64,000 nt of DNA, taken from Mallotus nudiflorus (lineage: Eukaryota > Streptophyta > Magnoliopsida > Malpighiales > Euphorbiaceae). The translations under genes were made by a program, and so were the position numbers. The stretch lies in NCBI GenBank assembly GCA_947683625.1, contig CANTUR010000113.1, positions 2,169,001 to 2,233,000 on the forward strand. The letters run 5' to 3'. The notes beneath the pieces were generated by a model that was not told the DNA's origin, did no database searches, and worked only from the letters and a program-made list of their open reading frames with translations. Shown here in pieces: positions 1-12,495 of this stretch; within the stretch, counting starts at the first letter, position 1; each line of letters begins with the position of its first letter.

Positions 1-1264
1 GTTTTCAAATTCCTTGGTCAAGCTAGATAACTCATCCTTATAATGATTATTCTTAGAGAGTAAGGTCTTACATTTAAACAAGAGTTTGCTCACAATAGAG
101 CTCTCATCATCATCATTATCATTATTACAATAATCATCACAAGAAGAGTTAGAAGTATATGGCACCTCATTTTCATTTTCAAGAGCCATGAAGCAAAGGT
201 TAGGCACTTCTTGTTATTCCTCTTCCATTTTCGATTCAAAGGAGTCATCCCATGAAGCTTTGAAGGCCTTTTTTTCTCTTTTGCTCCCTTGTTCTTGAAT
301 TTAATTTCAGGACACTGACTCCTAATATGTCCTGGTTTCTTGCTTTCAAAGCAAGTAACCTTTTTAGTCTTCTTGACTTTATATTTTTTATTGAAGTCTT
401 TTGTTCTTAAGGAATTTTTCATTCTCAAGAACTTGTTGAAGTTCCTTATAAGCATGGCAATATCACCATCTTCATCACTAGAATCTTTAATACTTTCATT
501 TTCACTATCTTCTTATAACGCTTTTAATGCTATGCTTTTTCTTCTCTTCCTTCTCTTATTGCTCATCTCCTCTTTGCTTAATTATAAGCTTATGAGTAAG
601 GAGCTTTCCAATAAGCACATTAATTGAGAGATTTGAGAGGTCTTATACTTCCTTAATTAAAGTAACTCTAGATTCCTAATCCTTCTTAAGTAGGATTTTT
701 AAAATCTTATTGTTTACTTCTTCCTTAAAGAAATGTTTTCCAAGTTTCTTAAGGGTGGTGAGAAGAGCATTGAGGCAGTTTGTCATTTCCGCAATTGATT
801 CTTATGGTTTCATCTTGAAGAATTCATACTCATACATGTGAAGTCGACCCTTCTTTCTACTCACTTCAATATTTCCTTCATAGTACTTTCAAGTGTCTCC
901 TATACTTCTTTTATGGATTGGCAATATTAAATTTAGCCACCTTCTTCTCTTGACATAGAAAAGAGTAGTGTGATCATTGCTCTCTTGTTTTAGTGATTCT
1001 CTTCTTTTTAGGTTTGACACCATTGATTTCTTTTAAGAACCACTTCCACTTCATCGATTTTAGCTTTAGAAGGTTCCCAACTATCTAAGATGACATCCTA
1101 TAATTTTATTAGATCATTATTTAGATAGAGTTCCATTTTGAATTTTCAATGTGGATAGTCACTCCCATCAAAGAATGGTCTAAGTGAAGATAAATTTTGA
1201 GATTCACTTCCTATGATCTTGTATTTTAGCAATTAAGTTCCTATAATCCAATCTTTGATACCAA
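1..1264 (-). pseudogene. Ty1/Copia gag remnant with PBS
   Basis: Read on the minus strand, this stretch gives a broken Copia-type Gag. Just inside a primer-binding site at 1253-1264 (minus TTGGTATCAAAG, similar to the initiator-Met tRNA PBS) comes an N-terminal motif FDGSDYP near 1195, then a frame full of stops. An acidic linker and the zinc-knuckle region follow at 90-455. The knuckle reads CFESKKPGHIRSQC, where a CCHC knuckle needs a second Cys at the Ser, so nucleic-acid binding is probably lost. In known Copia elements Gag packages the RNA; here no full frame survives. The element runs off the left edge, so protease, integrase and RT are not visible. Assignment to Copia rests on the N-terminal motif, the knuckle and the PBS. 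Confidence 0.75.
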
Positions 1265-1900
1265 GTAAAAGTCCCTTAGAGGGGTAGTGAATAATGCTAA
1301 TAAAGGTTTTTAGAAAATTAAAAGGATAAACAAGAAATAAAAGAGAGTTAAAAAGGAAGAACAAAGAATACAAGAATTTAAGGAGTTTAAAATCTCAACA
1401 ATCTTACATCTCCACCTAACTTATCTCCAAGTTAGGATTTTCAATACCCACAATCTTATTCATAAGATTGAGATTTCACAAGAGTTTAAGGCTCACTCTT
1501 CAACCTTACAATCAAGAGTTTTTAAGGCTAACTCTTTAACCAAACAAATAAGAGTTTTTAGTCTCACTCTTAAACCAATTCCCAAGTGTTTTAATGGCTA
1601 AACACTTAAACCAATTCCTTAGAAATATACCTCACTTCCTTTATAATTTATCCCAAGAATTAGATGAAGATGAAGTCCTATTTCTAACATACAATCAACT
1701 CTCATAAGAGTTAAACAAATATAAGAATTTTGATAAAAAGAAAATTGATGCTTAATTGAATGCTTAAGAGAGTTTTTGATATTCAAAGTGTGTAACATCT
1801 TAAGAATAAAAAATCCAGAGCCTTTATAGAGATTAAGCTTAAAAAATATAGTTGTTGGAGGCATTAATTATATCTCTAAAGTCTTCTAATCATCCCTAAT
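1265..1900 (-). mobile_element. 5' LTR of the Copia remnant (partial)
   Basis: This LTR sequence abuts the PBS at 1253-1264. On the minus strand it ends with CCCCTCTAAGGGACTTTTAC. It matches, in inverted orientation, the sequence at about 5030-5520, including the blocks around the words ACTCTTATGAGAG, AAAACACTTGGGA, AATCCTAACTT and the TCTAGGACTC-like end. The outer limit is uncertain: similarity fades near 1900, and the LTR may continue to the inserted-looking block at 2021. Confidence 0.65.
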
Positions 1901-2020
1901 TCAAATTTGACTTTTTTAGTCAAAATGCTGCTCACGGTCATGAGGGCAATGTCTTAGCTCATGAGCATCAATTCTAGTGATTTTTGCCTTTGAAATTTTC
2001 TTGAATTTGTCCATCATAAG

Positions 2021-3513
2021 TGTTGGGTTTTAAGATTTTCTACGTAGTGAAAAAATAAAATTTAAATCATAAACTCGAACTTGGATCTGAGTAATTTGAT
2101 TAATTGATTAAATCTAGGATTTTTGTTTTCTTACCACAAATGTAGAAGAGGCAAGAAATTTAGAAGGAAGAGAGAAGGTTCACTCTGGTGACACCCTACC
2201 TTAAGCCTTTAATTTAGCAGTTCGGACTTGAGACGTCTCCAAAAGAATCCATCCTCTACAAGTGTCCACACAAACAACCCTTGATTTTGAAAATGAATAT
2301 TTATGTACTAACACCTTCTCTTGATTTCTCACAAATCAAGAATTAAAAAGAACTATGTGTTTTGTTTTCTAAAAGAGAGAAAACAAATTTGGCAAAATAA
2401 TGAGTGTCTAAAACCTTAGAGAATATAACATATTATAGACATTTAAATTAGGGTTTCACTTACCAAATAACCTTATGGTAATTTCTCACTTATTCTTATT
2501 CTGATTTTATTTAAAATTAAATCAAAAATAATATTCTATTTATTTAAGATAACCTTTACCTTAAATAAATAAATATTTTATTTATTTCCACAAAGCTTAT
2601 TTGGGCTTGTTAAACCCTTATTCATTTTGGGCTTGTTTAAAGTGTATGACCTGTAGGTTCACATGACATTGGCAGTGAGCCTTAAATCTCCATTTAGGCT
2701 TATAAGTCATAAGTGGCCTCTAGCAAGACATTATAACTACCTAAGTCATATGAAGTCAACAATCTGACATAACCTAATATACAGTAAATATTCTAGTCCC
2801 TTTGTCACATGATATCTTGATTGAAAATAAGGCATAGATTATGTCATCCTTATAAAATTCAATCATATAATTTCTTGATTCCAAGTAGACTGAGAATGAT
2901 AACTCTTTATCAATTTAATTTAGCATGGCCATGCATTTTCCTCAGTCAAAGGGCCCATAGATATCTTACTTATATTAAATTAGGGACAAATTCCTTCTCA
3001 ATCACTCACATAACTTATTTTATACCCAACAACAACCTATTTTATCATTCGGTTAAAGATAACGTAAGATTATGTTAAAATATAAAATAGTTATGTAAAA
3101 ATCCATGGTGATTTAAAAGTCAAAGGACTAAGCCAATATTACTATGATGAGAATTACTTATGATAATTATCTATGTAGTATTCTCATGATGGGTCAATCC
3201 AGCACTTTATTTCTCAAATAAGTAACTATGAGTTGACTTAATATCTCATATTCATGATTAATAAAATATAATCATCAATTAATACCATAATAGCCATAAC
3301 ACATTGTTATGACTAGGGATAATTTGAATAGAACTTATATTTAATATAAGGGTTTTACTATCAAGTCACATACTTGATGACCTTAGTAAAAATTGAGTAT
3401 TCAAGTAATTGTTATAGCACAAAATGATAATGAAAAATGCCTCTTTATTAAATAAAATGATAAAGTCAAAACATGGTCATACATGATTTAATTAGTGCAT
3501 ATCACTAATAACA
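2021..3513. mobile_element. possible solo LTR
   Basis: This 1.5-kb AT-rich block has no coding potential. It starts TGTTGGG and ends AATAACA, so both ends carry the TG...CA termini of an LTR. Its texture (long, non-coding, short T-rich and A-rich tracts, GGGCTTGTT motifs) looks like a plant LTR. I found no target-site duplication: the flanks are ATAAG and AGTTG. The boundaries are therefore tentative and it could be an older relic or part of the surrounding Copia LTR. Confidence 0.35.
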
Positions 3514-3689
3514 AGTTGTCTAGATTGCCCTCATGAGTTATTTATAACTATGAGGGTAGCTCGTGAGCAACTCATACTAACTCACTCGAAAAAGTTCAAA
3601 ACAAGCCCTGCAGAGGTATTACTCATGAGGGGTTCATGAGCGACCTCCTGTAGGTACAAAATATGTATTTTTTTTACTTCTATTTGCTC

Positions 3690-3930
3690 CATATGGTTTG
3701 GGCACTTGCATTCTATTTTCTTGCATGTTACGTAATCTTTACGTATTTCGTGAAGGATAAGGTTTTTTTTTTTACTTCATTATATTTTATTCTAAATGTA
3801 TTATTCAACATAGATTTTGAAGGGTTCTTTCAATGTCAAAAGAAATATAATAAGAAAATCACTAAGAGATTGTCAATTTATTTTTTTACATTTATGGTTA
3901 AAGAAACTTGTATAAATCTTCAGTACTAAA
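3690..3930 (+). repeat. diverged direct repeat, copy 1
   Basis: This AT-rich block recurs in the same orientation at about 5610-5900. Shared landmarks are ATTATTCAACA, GATTTTGAAGG, TTTCAAT, AAGAAAATCA and AAAGAAACT, in the same order. The two copies bracket the tandem repeat and the plus-strand LTR end, which suggests the two ends of one old element or a segmental duplication. Confidence 0.55.
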
Positions 3931-4312
3931 ACCTTATGTTTCTTTTCTTCATTTGATTATTAGAAGAAACACATAAAATCTTCAAAATTATCAAAGAAAT
4001 ACAAGGAAGCATGTTGACCTTAGAAATAATCAATCTTAATTTTGATCTTAAAAAACTTAATTTTGAGCATTTAATTTTTTTATTTAAGTGTTTATAAGTT
4101 AGGACTCCATTGGAAGTTAAACTTAAGTATGATTATCTTGGGCTTATTCGACCTTTGAGTTTCAATGAGGCTTTTGACATCCTTAGAGCTTTAAAATGAG
4201 AAAGTCATTCTCTTAAGATTTGAAATAGACATATTGAGCTTTCTGAATTAGGCTTTCTTGACAAAATCTGAGTTCATTTGGGTATGCAAATATTAAGTCA
4301 AAATCAACATAT

Positions 4313-4890
4313 GCAGCTGCCATTTCAGATTGCACAACTTTTAGTATCTTAGACATATCTTGAGCTATAGAAGCCCAATTGAGGTGATTTAAAATGATAT
4401 CAGAAGGTAAGTCAAATATCTTTATGAAAAAAGTATAGGAAAATTCAAACATCTCTAATAGAAAAGCACGGCTTCAACTTGCACATAGCTGTCTAATTGT
4501 AGTCTACATTTTAGATTGCACAACTCTTAGTATTTTTTTATATATATTGAGCTATAGATGTCTAATTTAGATGATTCAAATTGATATAGAAAGCTAAGTC
4601 AAATATCTATAAATTTTATGAAGAAAGTTTAGGCAAATTTAGACGTCTTTAATATTAAATCATGGTTCAACTTGTGCATAGTTTTCTGATAGTAGTTTGT
4701 ATTTTAGATTGCACAACTATTAGTATTTTGGACATATCTTAAGCTAAAAAAGTCCAATTGAAGTGATTCAAAATGATATGGAAATATAAGTCAAATATCT
4801 ATAACTTTTATAAAGAAAGTATGGAAAAAATCAAACGTCTTCAGTAGCCAATTATGATTTTAGTTCATGCATAGTTGTTTGACAGCATCA
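4313..4890 (+). repeat. tandem repeat, about 186-193 bp, 3 copies
   Basis: The word GATTGCACAAC begins at 4328, 4514 and 4707, giving periods of 186 and 193 bp. Each unit continues with a TTAGTATTTTGGACATATCT-like stretch, a CAATTGAGGTGATTCAAAATG-like stretch, AAGTCAAATATCTAT and a TTGTGCATAG-like end. The units are clearly diverged. There is no convincing reading frame. Confidence 0.85.
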
Positions 4891-5029
4891 CCTTCAATAA
4901 TTTAAAATTATAAACATTGAATTCAAAATATAGACATTAGACACATTATTTGCATCTTCAATAGCTATACTTTTTAGTGTTTATCCATATAAACACCTCA
5001 AGAGCTAAATGGAAGTTAAGAAACTTATT

Positions 5030-5520
5030 TATCATTCATTCTTTCTTAAGCATTTAATTGAGCTCTCAAATTCTCTTAAACAATTCTTTGTTTCTATAAC
5101 TCTTATGAGAGCTGGTTGTGTGTTAGAAATAGAATTTCTCTTCATCTTAAATCTTGGAATAGATTAGAAAGGAAGTTAGATTTATCTCTAAAGGAATTGG
5201 TTTAATTGTTGTCCATTAAAACACTTGGGATTTGGTTATTTGAGTGAGCCTTGAAAACTCAAGTTGTAAGGTTGTAAGAGTGAGCCATAAAACTCATGTA
5301 ATCTCAATCTTGTGAATAAGAATATGGGTGATAGAAAATCCTAACTTAGGGATAATTTAGGCGGATACGTAGGATTGTTGTTCAATTCAAACTCCATAAA
5401 TTTTTGTGTTCTTCATTCTTCCTTCTCAACTTTCATTCAATTTTTGCAAATAATTCTTTTAATTCGTCATTTTTATTTAATAGTCCTACTCCCCCCCCCC
5501 CCCCTCTAGGACTCTTTTCA
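5030..5520 (+). mobile_element. Copia LTR fragment, opposite orientation
   Basis: This is the plus-strand counterpart of the LTR at 1265-1900. It ends TCTAGGACTCTTTTCA at 5520 and carries a run of 14 C at 5491-5504 just before that end. No PBS follows, and the first half of the element is not recognisable, so it is a solo or truncated LTR. The left limit is where similarity becomes clear and is approximate. Confidence 0.6.
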
Positions 5521-5609
5521 AAGAAATAGAGTTATCAATGCCTATTATTAATAGTATAGAGGTTAGTTCCTTGAAGGATAGAGTTAATTTACTTTTATGT
5601 TTTTTTTAA

Positions 5610-5900
5610 CGTTTCTTTAACATATATAAAGTAGCAATTCATATGTATTTCATTAAGAACTAGGTTTTTTTACTTAATTATCATTTGATCTAAATATATT
5701 ATTCAACAAGGATTTTGAAGGACATCTTTCAATCTTAGGAAAAGAGGAAAAGAAGAAAATCATTAGGAGATAAGTAATTTTAGTTTTTTTTTCATTTGGG
5801 ACTTTTCTGTTTATTTTTTTTATTATTTTTTTTTGTTTTTCTCAACTATACGGATAAAGAAACTCTTGTAGAGAATAGAAAATCAAAATATTTATAGGAT
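5610..5900 (+). repeat. diverged direct repeat, copy 2
   Basis: This is the second copy of the block at 3690-3930, in the same orientation, with extra T-rich expansion near 5790-5840. It is non-coding. Confidence 0.55.
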
Positions 5901-6000
5901 TTAATTGTTAAATAAAAATCTTCAAAGAATTTGATTGACATTTTTTATGCTGATAGTATAGTCTTTGATGTGGCCAATTCAAATCATCTAAAATACATGG

Positions 6001-7750
6001 TGTAGGCGATGGGATTTAGCAAGCACCTAAGTGTTTAGAGACCACGGCACTGTGTGGGATCGAGACCCTACTAAGAAATACAAAATAGGTTTAAAGCCCA
6101 AATTGGAGATGGAGTCGCCACCCCAATAAAACTCGGGACACACTGTACATCAATTGGATTCCACAAAAGTTCCCAATAGTCGTCCTCAAAGAGTGGGTTT
6201 GAAAACTGGATATAGGCATTTGGAATGCCTACCCAACCTTGTGATTGGCCTCCGTGCATGTTTTGTATTTTATTACCTTCAATTATTAAGTTATTTCTTT
6301 ATTTACATGTGAATTAAGGTTGCCTCCAAAAAAATTTCTAAATTTTACAATACATTAAATTCCAATTACATGAAAATTAATTGCAGTTCATAACATTTAT
6401 CATAAATAATACAAAACATTCATGAAAATAAAGATAAATACCTAAGTACACAATGCAAAGAAATGAGGGGAGGAGAAATGAGTTACAACCCTCGATCACG
6501 CAATAAGAATCACTATAAAAATAAGTAAATGGACACAATAAGTAATAAAAAAGGAACAATGAAAGTAAATAAATAGATTCAAGAACTAATTAGGAAATAA
6601 AATTTGATGATTAAAATCATCCTAAAGCTCCTACAATAAATAAAATATTATTTCCCTATAAATATGTAAACCTACAAGAGAAAGCCACTATGTTAATCTA
6701 TAAACCAAATAACGTAAGTGGAAACAATAAATGCATAAATATCAAATTAAACAAAATATCATGATAATCGTACAAAAGATTAAAGTGCAACAATACAAAA
6801 ATGCACAAAGGAACACAAATCAGATAAGATAAACATAAAAAAAATCAAAATCAAGTTGCACATAACTCTGATGCCTCTAAAAATAGAGGCGATATCATAT
6901 CGCCTAAAGCCAAATAGGCGATGCTAATTTCTTAGATTTTAAGTAAACAAAATCAAATACAAATAACTGGAGATTTACAATTAGTAATTTAAAAGATCAT
7001 ACCATAAACATAGCATAAAATGAACAATAAATCTAAGATCAAGTAAGGAAATAAATAAAAGGTTTATGTATATCAAGAACTCAATACTTAAAAAATGAAG
7101 GCTCTTACTTCCTATGACAAATTTGATAATCCTAACTCAACCCTCAGAGACAAGTTTTGATCTCAATCCTCACTTAAATGCAAAAACTCTCTCTTTCCTT
7201 CCTTAAAAAAGAACTTCCAAGCCAAACTCCTCTTCTTTCTTCCTTTTTTCTTCTCTTTCAATCTTCTTCTTATTTTTTTATGTTCCTCCTCTTTTTTTAT
7301 AACCAGCTCCCCTCCATGCCTCTTTTTAGTTCGTATGCCTTGACAAGACATCCTTTTTTTTCCTCTCATTATGTGCACACCTTTTTTAGCAATCTTTTTA
7401 CCTCCAAAATCACATATTCACATGAATATATTCATATCAATAAGGTGTGGGCCCATCCACTTGCCCACTATTGTCAATTCTCTATTTAATACCTGTATAA
7501 GTGGACTGTAAAGAGACATCACCTCACTAAAGTAGGTGCCATAGAGGTAGCGCCTCTTTCGCCAGGCATTGCCTCTTTAGCCCTAACCCAAGGATTGGGC
7601 TTTTAGGCCAAATATGGGCTTGGGCTTCTGGTCTTGGTCTTATGGGCTAAGTCTTGGGGTTTGATATAGGTTTAGGCTTAAGTTACATATGGATAGGAAT
7701 TTGGGCTTTTAAGTCCATTCTCAAAACTAGATTTCAGGCTTTTTTGCATT
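6001..7750 (-). mobile_element. old LTR, GCGATCGC family, copy I
   Basis: This is a minus-strand copy of the LTR seen at 24304-26276 and 45986-48127. It begins TGTAGGCGATGGG at 6001 (the LTR 3' end) and shares the block GGAGATGGAGTCGCCACC, then CTCGGGACACACTGTACA, and the end of that block CACCCAACCTTG-like. It also shares the pyrimidine-rich tract (7180-7370) and remnants of the GAGGCGAT palindrome (6887-6905 and 7530-7580). Similarity is lost near 7740, well before the expected outer terminus, so it is truncated or very diverged. No target duplication was found for the CATGG left flank. Confidence 0.7.
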
Positions 7751-8454
7751 TAAGATTCATAATATCTTATCACCAGGCTTTCGTTGCAAGTCTATTAGAC
7801 CAAGCGTCCACATATGGCCTTATTCATAGACTTGTTAGCAATGATTCTGAACTAATCAGGTACTTGAGTACTTCATTTTTACTAGTATTACATTCGACTA
7901 TGACTAAAAGTATGATATTATATTTTAATATACATTATAAGGTTGATGATTCTATTCTTGAAGTTAACTACTCTGGTAATGATCCCTATTTAATATCATT
8001 CAAACATGCATGTCGAACAAAATAGTTGGAATACCATTTGAGTGAAAGCCCTGATTGTCCATATGTTTTTTACAATTCTGAAAGATTAAGAATATATCTA
8101 TGTTATAGTGATATAGAGCTTGAAATGAAAAAAGAAAGGCTCTAAATTAAGTATGACAAGGATGCATTATTGAAAGCAGTAAAGTAATTGTCCTTTTCTA
8201 AATGTGTAAAGGACAAAGGTAAAGTAAGTGGTTGAGAAATTCCAGTGTTACTCAAACACCTAATGGTTCTTATTCATAATTCTATTGAATCGATTAGATT
8301 AAATAACTTCATGGTTATTTTATTCGATGCTATGACAATGATTTCCTGACTGAATTTCCCTTGTCTTGAATAATTCCTTCAAGGTTGTTTGCTGAATAAC
8401 AAAATTGGAGCAAATTATCTTTACATGCTTTAAAAGAAGAAGAGAGTAAAAAAA
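7751..8454 (+). other. spacer, possible upstream part of a broken gene
   Basis: No intact gene is visible. The last ~60 bases run into the exon-like segment at 8455. One frame reads LSLHALKEEES shortly before the exon words, which suggests the exon once extended leftward here. The rest is AT-rich with scattered stops. Confidence 0.3.
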
Positions 8455-8586
8455 GTGTGGAAAAAGAACCACAAGACAAAGCTACGATAGAGTTTGTCGT
8501 ACTGAAGTTTCCAAATGGTATAAATGTCGAATAAAGGTTTATTCCAAGTAGAAATCTTGGGATCCTTTAGTAAAAGTTGTGATATT
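8455..8586 (+). pseudogene. broken exon piece, copy 1
   Basis: This segment precedes the hAT terminus and ends with the 8-bp target copy GTGATATT (8579-8586). In frame it reads ATIEFVVLKFPNGINVE, then a stop, then RF. Copy 3 (14384-14516) keeps this open as MELIVLKLPNGINVKERF. The pattern hydrophobic-x-LPNG-x-x-x-x-RF resembles the first two strands of a UBX domain, but this is a weak, short match. It is one of three copies of the same exon piece. Confidence 0.4.
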
Positions 8587-10454
8587 TAAGGTTGAGCGTC
8601 AAGCGGGTTGGGTGTGAAAGTTTAAAAAATGTGTTGTTTTAGGGTGGTTAAAACTTAATCAAACCGATGGTTAAATGAGTTAGAACTAACAGTTCGATTG
8701 TCAAAAATAAGTGGGACAGATCGATTTCATTAATTAGATTGGGCCTCAATTTGGGCTTCTTAATTTGGACTGTTAAAATTAAACCCGATGATATAAAATA
8801 TAACTATTTCATTAAAAAGGTGGGCTTAGCCCATAAATATTTACAATATACAATAAATTAGGCCTAAGGCTCTTACAAAAAAATATGGCCAACAGCCCAC
8901 TATACCAAATGTTTACAAAATACTAAGTTAAAGGCTAACTAACTAGGCCTAAAGCTCTTTATAAAATATGGTCAATGGCCCATTACAGCAGTTTATATGA
9001 TCATACACTATGTAAATCAAAAAGATGAAGTATGAACTACTTTATCCTATGCACAACTAAGAATAGTTACATTACATGAGAGTTAGTCAAAATATGTAAA
9101 GCCACAAAATAGCTTGGCCTTTAATATAATGAGAATCCAAAATAGATTATTTGTATAAAAAAAACATAAATCGGTTCAAAAAATTGAAAAGAAAAAAATA
9201 CGATGAATTTCAAGGCTCAGATTATTTTGTTTAAATCATTCGAACAATGAAAGCTCATTTCAGGGTAGCAGCAACAAAAAAATTCCACCAAACCTAGAAA
9301 GTAGAGAATTCATTAATATATTGATTCATAACATAATAGGTGGAAGCTATCATCACAACCTCAAAATTAAATCAAGTAAAGACATAAAAATTAGCAAAGT
9401 AGCAATGGTATACTCCCTGGCAACAAGAATCCCAAATACAGTCAACAATATTGGACCAAAATGTAGTAAGGCATAAAAGAGACTAACGAAGGTGTGGAAA
9501 AAGAATTGCAGGACAAAGTTAAGATAAAGCTTGCTATACTGAAGTTTCCAAATGGTACAAATGTCGAAGAAAGGTTTATTCCGAGCAGAAATTCCTAAAA
9601 TCCTTTAGAAAAAGTTATAATATTTAGGGTTGAGAATTGAGCGGGTTCAGGCAAGTCGGGTCTAAAAGCTTAAAAATCATGTAGTCTTGGGGTGGTTAAA
9701 AACTTAATTGAACTGATGGTTAAATGAGCTAGAATCGATGGTTCGATTGTCAAAATAAGTCGGACATATCGGTTTAATTAATCAAACTGGGCCTCATTTT
9801 ACGCTTCTTAATTTGGGTTGTTGAAATTAAGCCTGATGATATAAAATATAACTATTTCATTAAAAAAAAAAGTGGGCTTAGCCCATAAATATTTATAATA
9901 TACAATAAATTAGGCCTAAGGCTCTTAAAAAAATATGGCCAATAGTCCCACTATACCAAATGTTTACAAAATACTAAGTTAAGAGCTAACTAACTAGACC
10001 TAAGGCTCTTCAAAAAATATGGCCCATTGTAACAGTTTATATGAACATACACTGTGTAAATAAAAAAGATGAAGTATGGACAACTCTATCCTATACACAA
10101 CTAAAAATAGTTACATTACATAAGAGTTTATCAAAAAATGTAGAGCCACAAAATAGTCTAGCCTTCAATATAATGAGAATCCAAAATAGATGACCTGCAT
10201 AAAAAGAAAACATAAATCAGTTCAAAAAAATTGAAAAAAAATTACAATGAATTTTGAGGCTCAAATTTTATTGCTTAGATCATTAGAAGAATAAAATCTC
10301 ATTTTAGGGTGACAGCAACAAAAAAAAAAAGCCACCAAACCTAAAAAGTAGAGAATTTATTAATATATTGATTTAGAATAAAATAGCTGGAAGCTATCAT
10401 CACAGCCTCAAAATTCAATCAAGTAAAGACATAAAAATTAGCAAAGTAGTAATG

Positions 10455-10459
10455 GTATA
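10455..10459. repeat. target-site duplication GTATA (left)
   Basis: GTATA flanks the gag-only LTR element on the left and is repeated at 14300-14304. The uninterrupted target (AATGGTATACTCC) is visible in the sister repeat copies near 9410 and 15230. Confidence 0.9.
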
Positions 10460-11328
10460 AGATACGAAACCTCCAAGAATAAGCTTGGGAACCCCTTTAT
10501 ATATTCGAACCCCCAAAGCATTAACTTGAAAACCCCAATAGTCAATTCAACAACAACCCCTAAGAATGGTTATAAATCAGATTACTTAGATGACTAAAGA
10601 ATTAGAATAAAAAAAACTCATTTCTGAATTCCAGTTTCAAAACACTCCACAAGAAGATGATCAATCTACTTGAATGTTATTTAAAGCATGTATTCTACAT
10701 AAGAACACAAAGATAAAAGCAAAACAGCCTTTAGGTTTTAAAAACTTTGATTCTGAATAATAATCTTTTCAAGTTACATAAAATAAGACCTTTATATAGG
10801 CTTAAAGAAACCATAAACAAAACCTAATTAATATTATAATTAAATAAGAAAATAAAATCCTTCTTAAACAAGAAAATATAATTCGACCTAATAATAAAAT
10901 ATAATCCTAATTACATTCGGATTGACATATGTAGCATGTTGGTATGCACTTTTCACCATAATGAAGGCCGAATTGATGAAAACCTAAAACATAAAAGTTA
11001 TAGCCCTTGATGTAAGATTTAAGTAACATCTTAAATCACTTCATTTGGATCTATATTGAGTGAGATACGACCCACCTAATGATGTATATTCAGTATGCCC
11101 AGTATTGTACACGACTTGATAATATTTCATAATTCTAGCCCATGAAGACAATCAAATTAACTCTAACTTTCTCCATTAAAGTTATAGCACTATTTGTCAG
11201 ATTTCCATAAAATATTGAATTAACTCAATCCAACTTCTTCAGAGAAATATATGACCAAAACACTAAAGAAGGCTACCAAAAGACAAATTGATAAAAATTA
11301 AATCTTGGATCACATCAGGATCGTATCA
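10460..11328 (-). repeat. 3' LTR of the gag-only element
   Basis: The plus-strand ends are AGATACGAAACCTCC (first base mutated from T) and GGATCGTATCA. It is closely similar to 13430-14299 across its full length, with mostly single-base differences and a few 1-2 base indels. Confidence 0.9.
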
Positions 11329-11341
11329 TTCCCTTCCTCTT
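11329..11341 (-). other. polypurine tract
   Basis: Minus-strand AAGAGGAAGGGAA lies directly against the 3' LTR, where plus-strand DNA synthesis is primed in LTR retrotransposons. Confidence 0.75.
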
Positions 11342-11889
11342 GAAGATGATTCATCCTCGAATCAGCCTTATGTTCTGAAGTTGGTATATTCCAACATGCT
11401 ATAGGATCAAACACAAACATTTTAGTTGAAAATTTTCCTTCACAACATGCATTATATCACTTATTTTCTAAATGAAGTATGTCATCATGGTAAAACTATT
11501 CAAAATAACAAAATTAAACAAGTGATTATGAATTTGGTTAGTGATAAACAAAACATCATTGTACATAGATACAAGTACACATTCACTCACATCACTCATT
11601 TTTGCACACGCATTAATTTTCTTTTCACTCATGTCTAGCTTGTTTTCTCTTACCAAGTGTTTCCTATTTTCCTCATTTTTCTCACTCAACTCATTTTCAA
11701 CACTCAACTCATTTTCAACACTCAGCTCACTTTCTTTCTTTTATCTTAACTTCATTGGTTTCCCTCCCCAAAGTATTCCTAAATGAAGATGAAAAATCTT
11801 CATTGCGTTGATTAATACATGGGTCTTTAAAGTTGTCTTCAATGGTGAGGTTTCAACTTGCACTCCTCCTCCTTACTCTTCACTTCAAC

Positions 11890-12495
11890 TTATTGCTCAA
11901 CCACTTCAATGACTTCAACACTTTCATTCCTCTTGGAATTACACACTATTATTTTCTCAAAAACACTCACTATCTTTTCATACTCCAAAGCATATTTAAT
12001 TATTACCTTCAAAGATATAGAAGGTTCAAATTGTATACCCCATCTCTTAACAATCTCACACTTAAGCCCACAGATAAATTTTGTAACCCGGCACCTTTCA
12101 GAACCATCTACATCACTTACTATTACAAATAACTTAAACTTTTTAATATATTCATCAACACACAATTTGTCACATTGTTTAAGCCTCTGCAATTTAATAT
12201 AGAATTTATCCCTAACGTCTTGAGGAATAAAATACCTAGTCATATACTTTTTCATTACTTCCCAATTTCTAACCTCACTATACCCATTCATTCTCCTTAA
12301 CGACATCAAATCTTCCCACCATATAGCAACATAACCAAAAAATTTACGAGCAGCAATTCTATACTTTTGGAAATCATAATATATTTTAAGAGAATCAAAT
12401 ATTGTTCCATTTTTTGCAACCCATTTCAAGTAAACATAAGGATCTTTTCTACCATGAAAATAAGGTATGTCCATAATGTCCATTTGGTTTAACAT
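11890..12495 (-). CDS. Gag-like protein of the TR-GAG-like element
   Basis: This 201-residue open frame matches the Retrotrans_gag core: an early IPYFHGRKDPYVYLKW segment, AIWWEDL near residue 60, then NWEVMKKYMTRYFIP and a DEYIKKF helix near residues 115-120. In the family this region forms the capsid that packages the element's RNA. The start is the first Met after a run of stops, and a nearby MDIPYFHG could also serve. There is no zinc knuckle and no pol downstream. The frame is open end to end, unlike most transposon genes here, which suggests fairly recent activity or selection on Gag. It could have been moved by a related Gypsy element. Confidence 0.8.
   Translation of the reverse strand: MLNQMDIMDIPYFHGRKDPYVYLKWVAKNGTIFDSLKIYYDFQKYRIAARKFFGYVAIWWEDLMSLRRMNGYSEVRNWEVMKKYMTRYFIPQDVRDKFYIKLQRLKQCDKLCVDEYIKKFKLFVIVSDVDGSERCRVTKFICGLKCEIVKRWGIQFEPSISLKVIIKYALEYEKIVSVFEKIIVCNSKRNESVEVIEVVEQ

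Noticed and set aside
7654..8025. 123-codon plus-strand frame
   Set aside because: Its first part lies in the antisense strand of LTR copy I and the rest has no recognisable motif or splice context.
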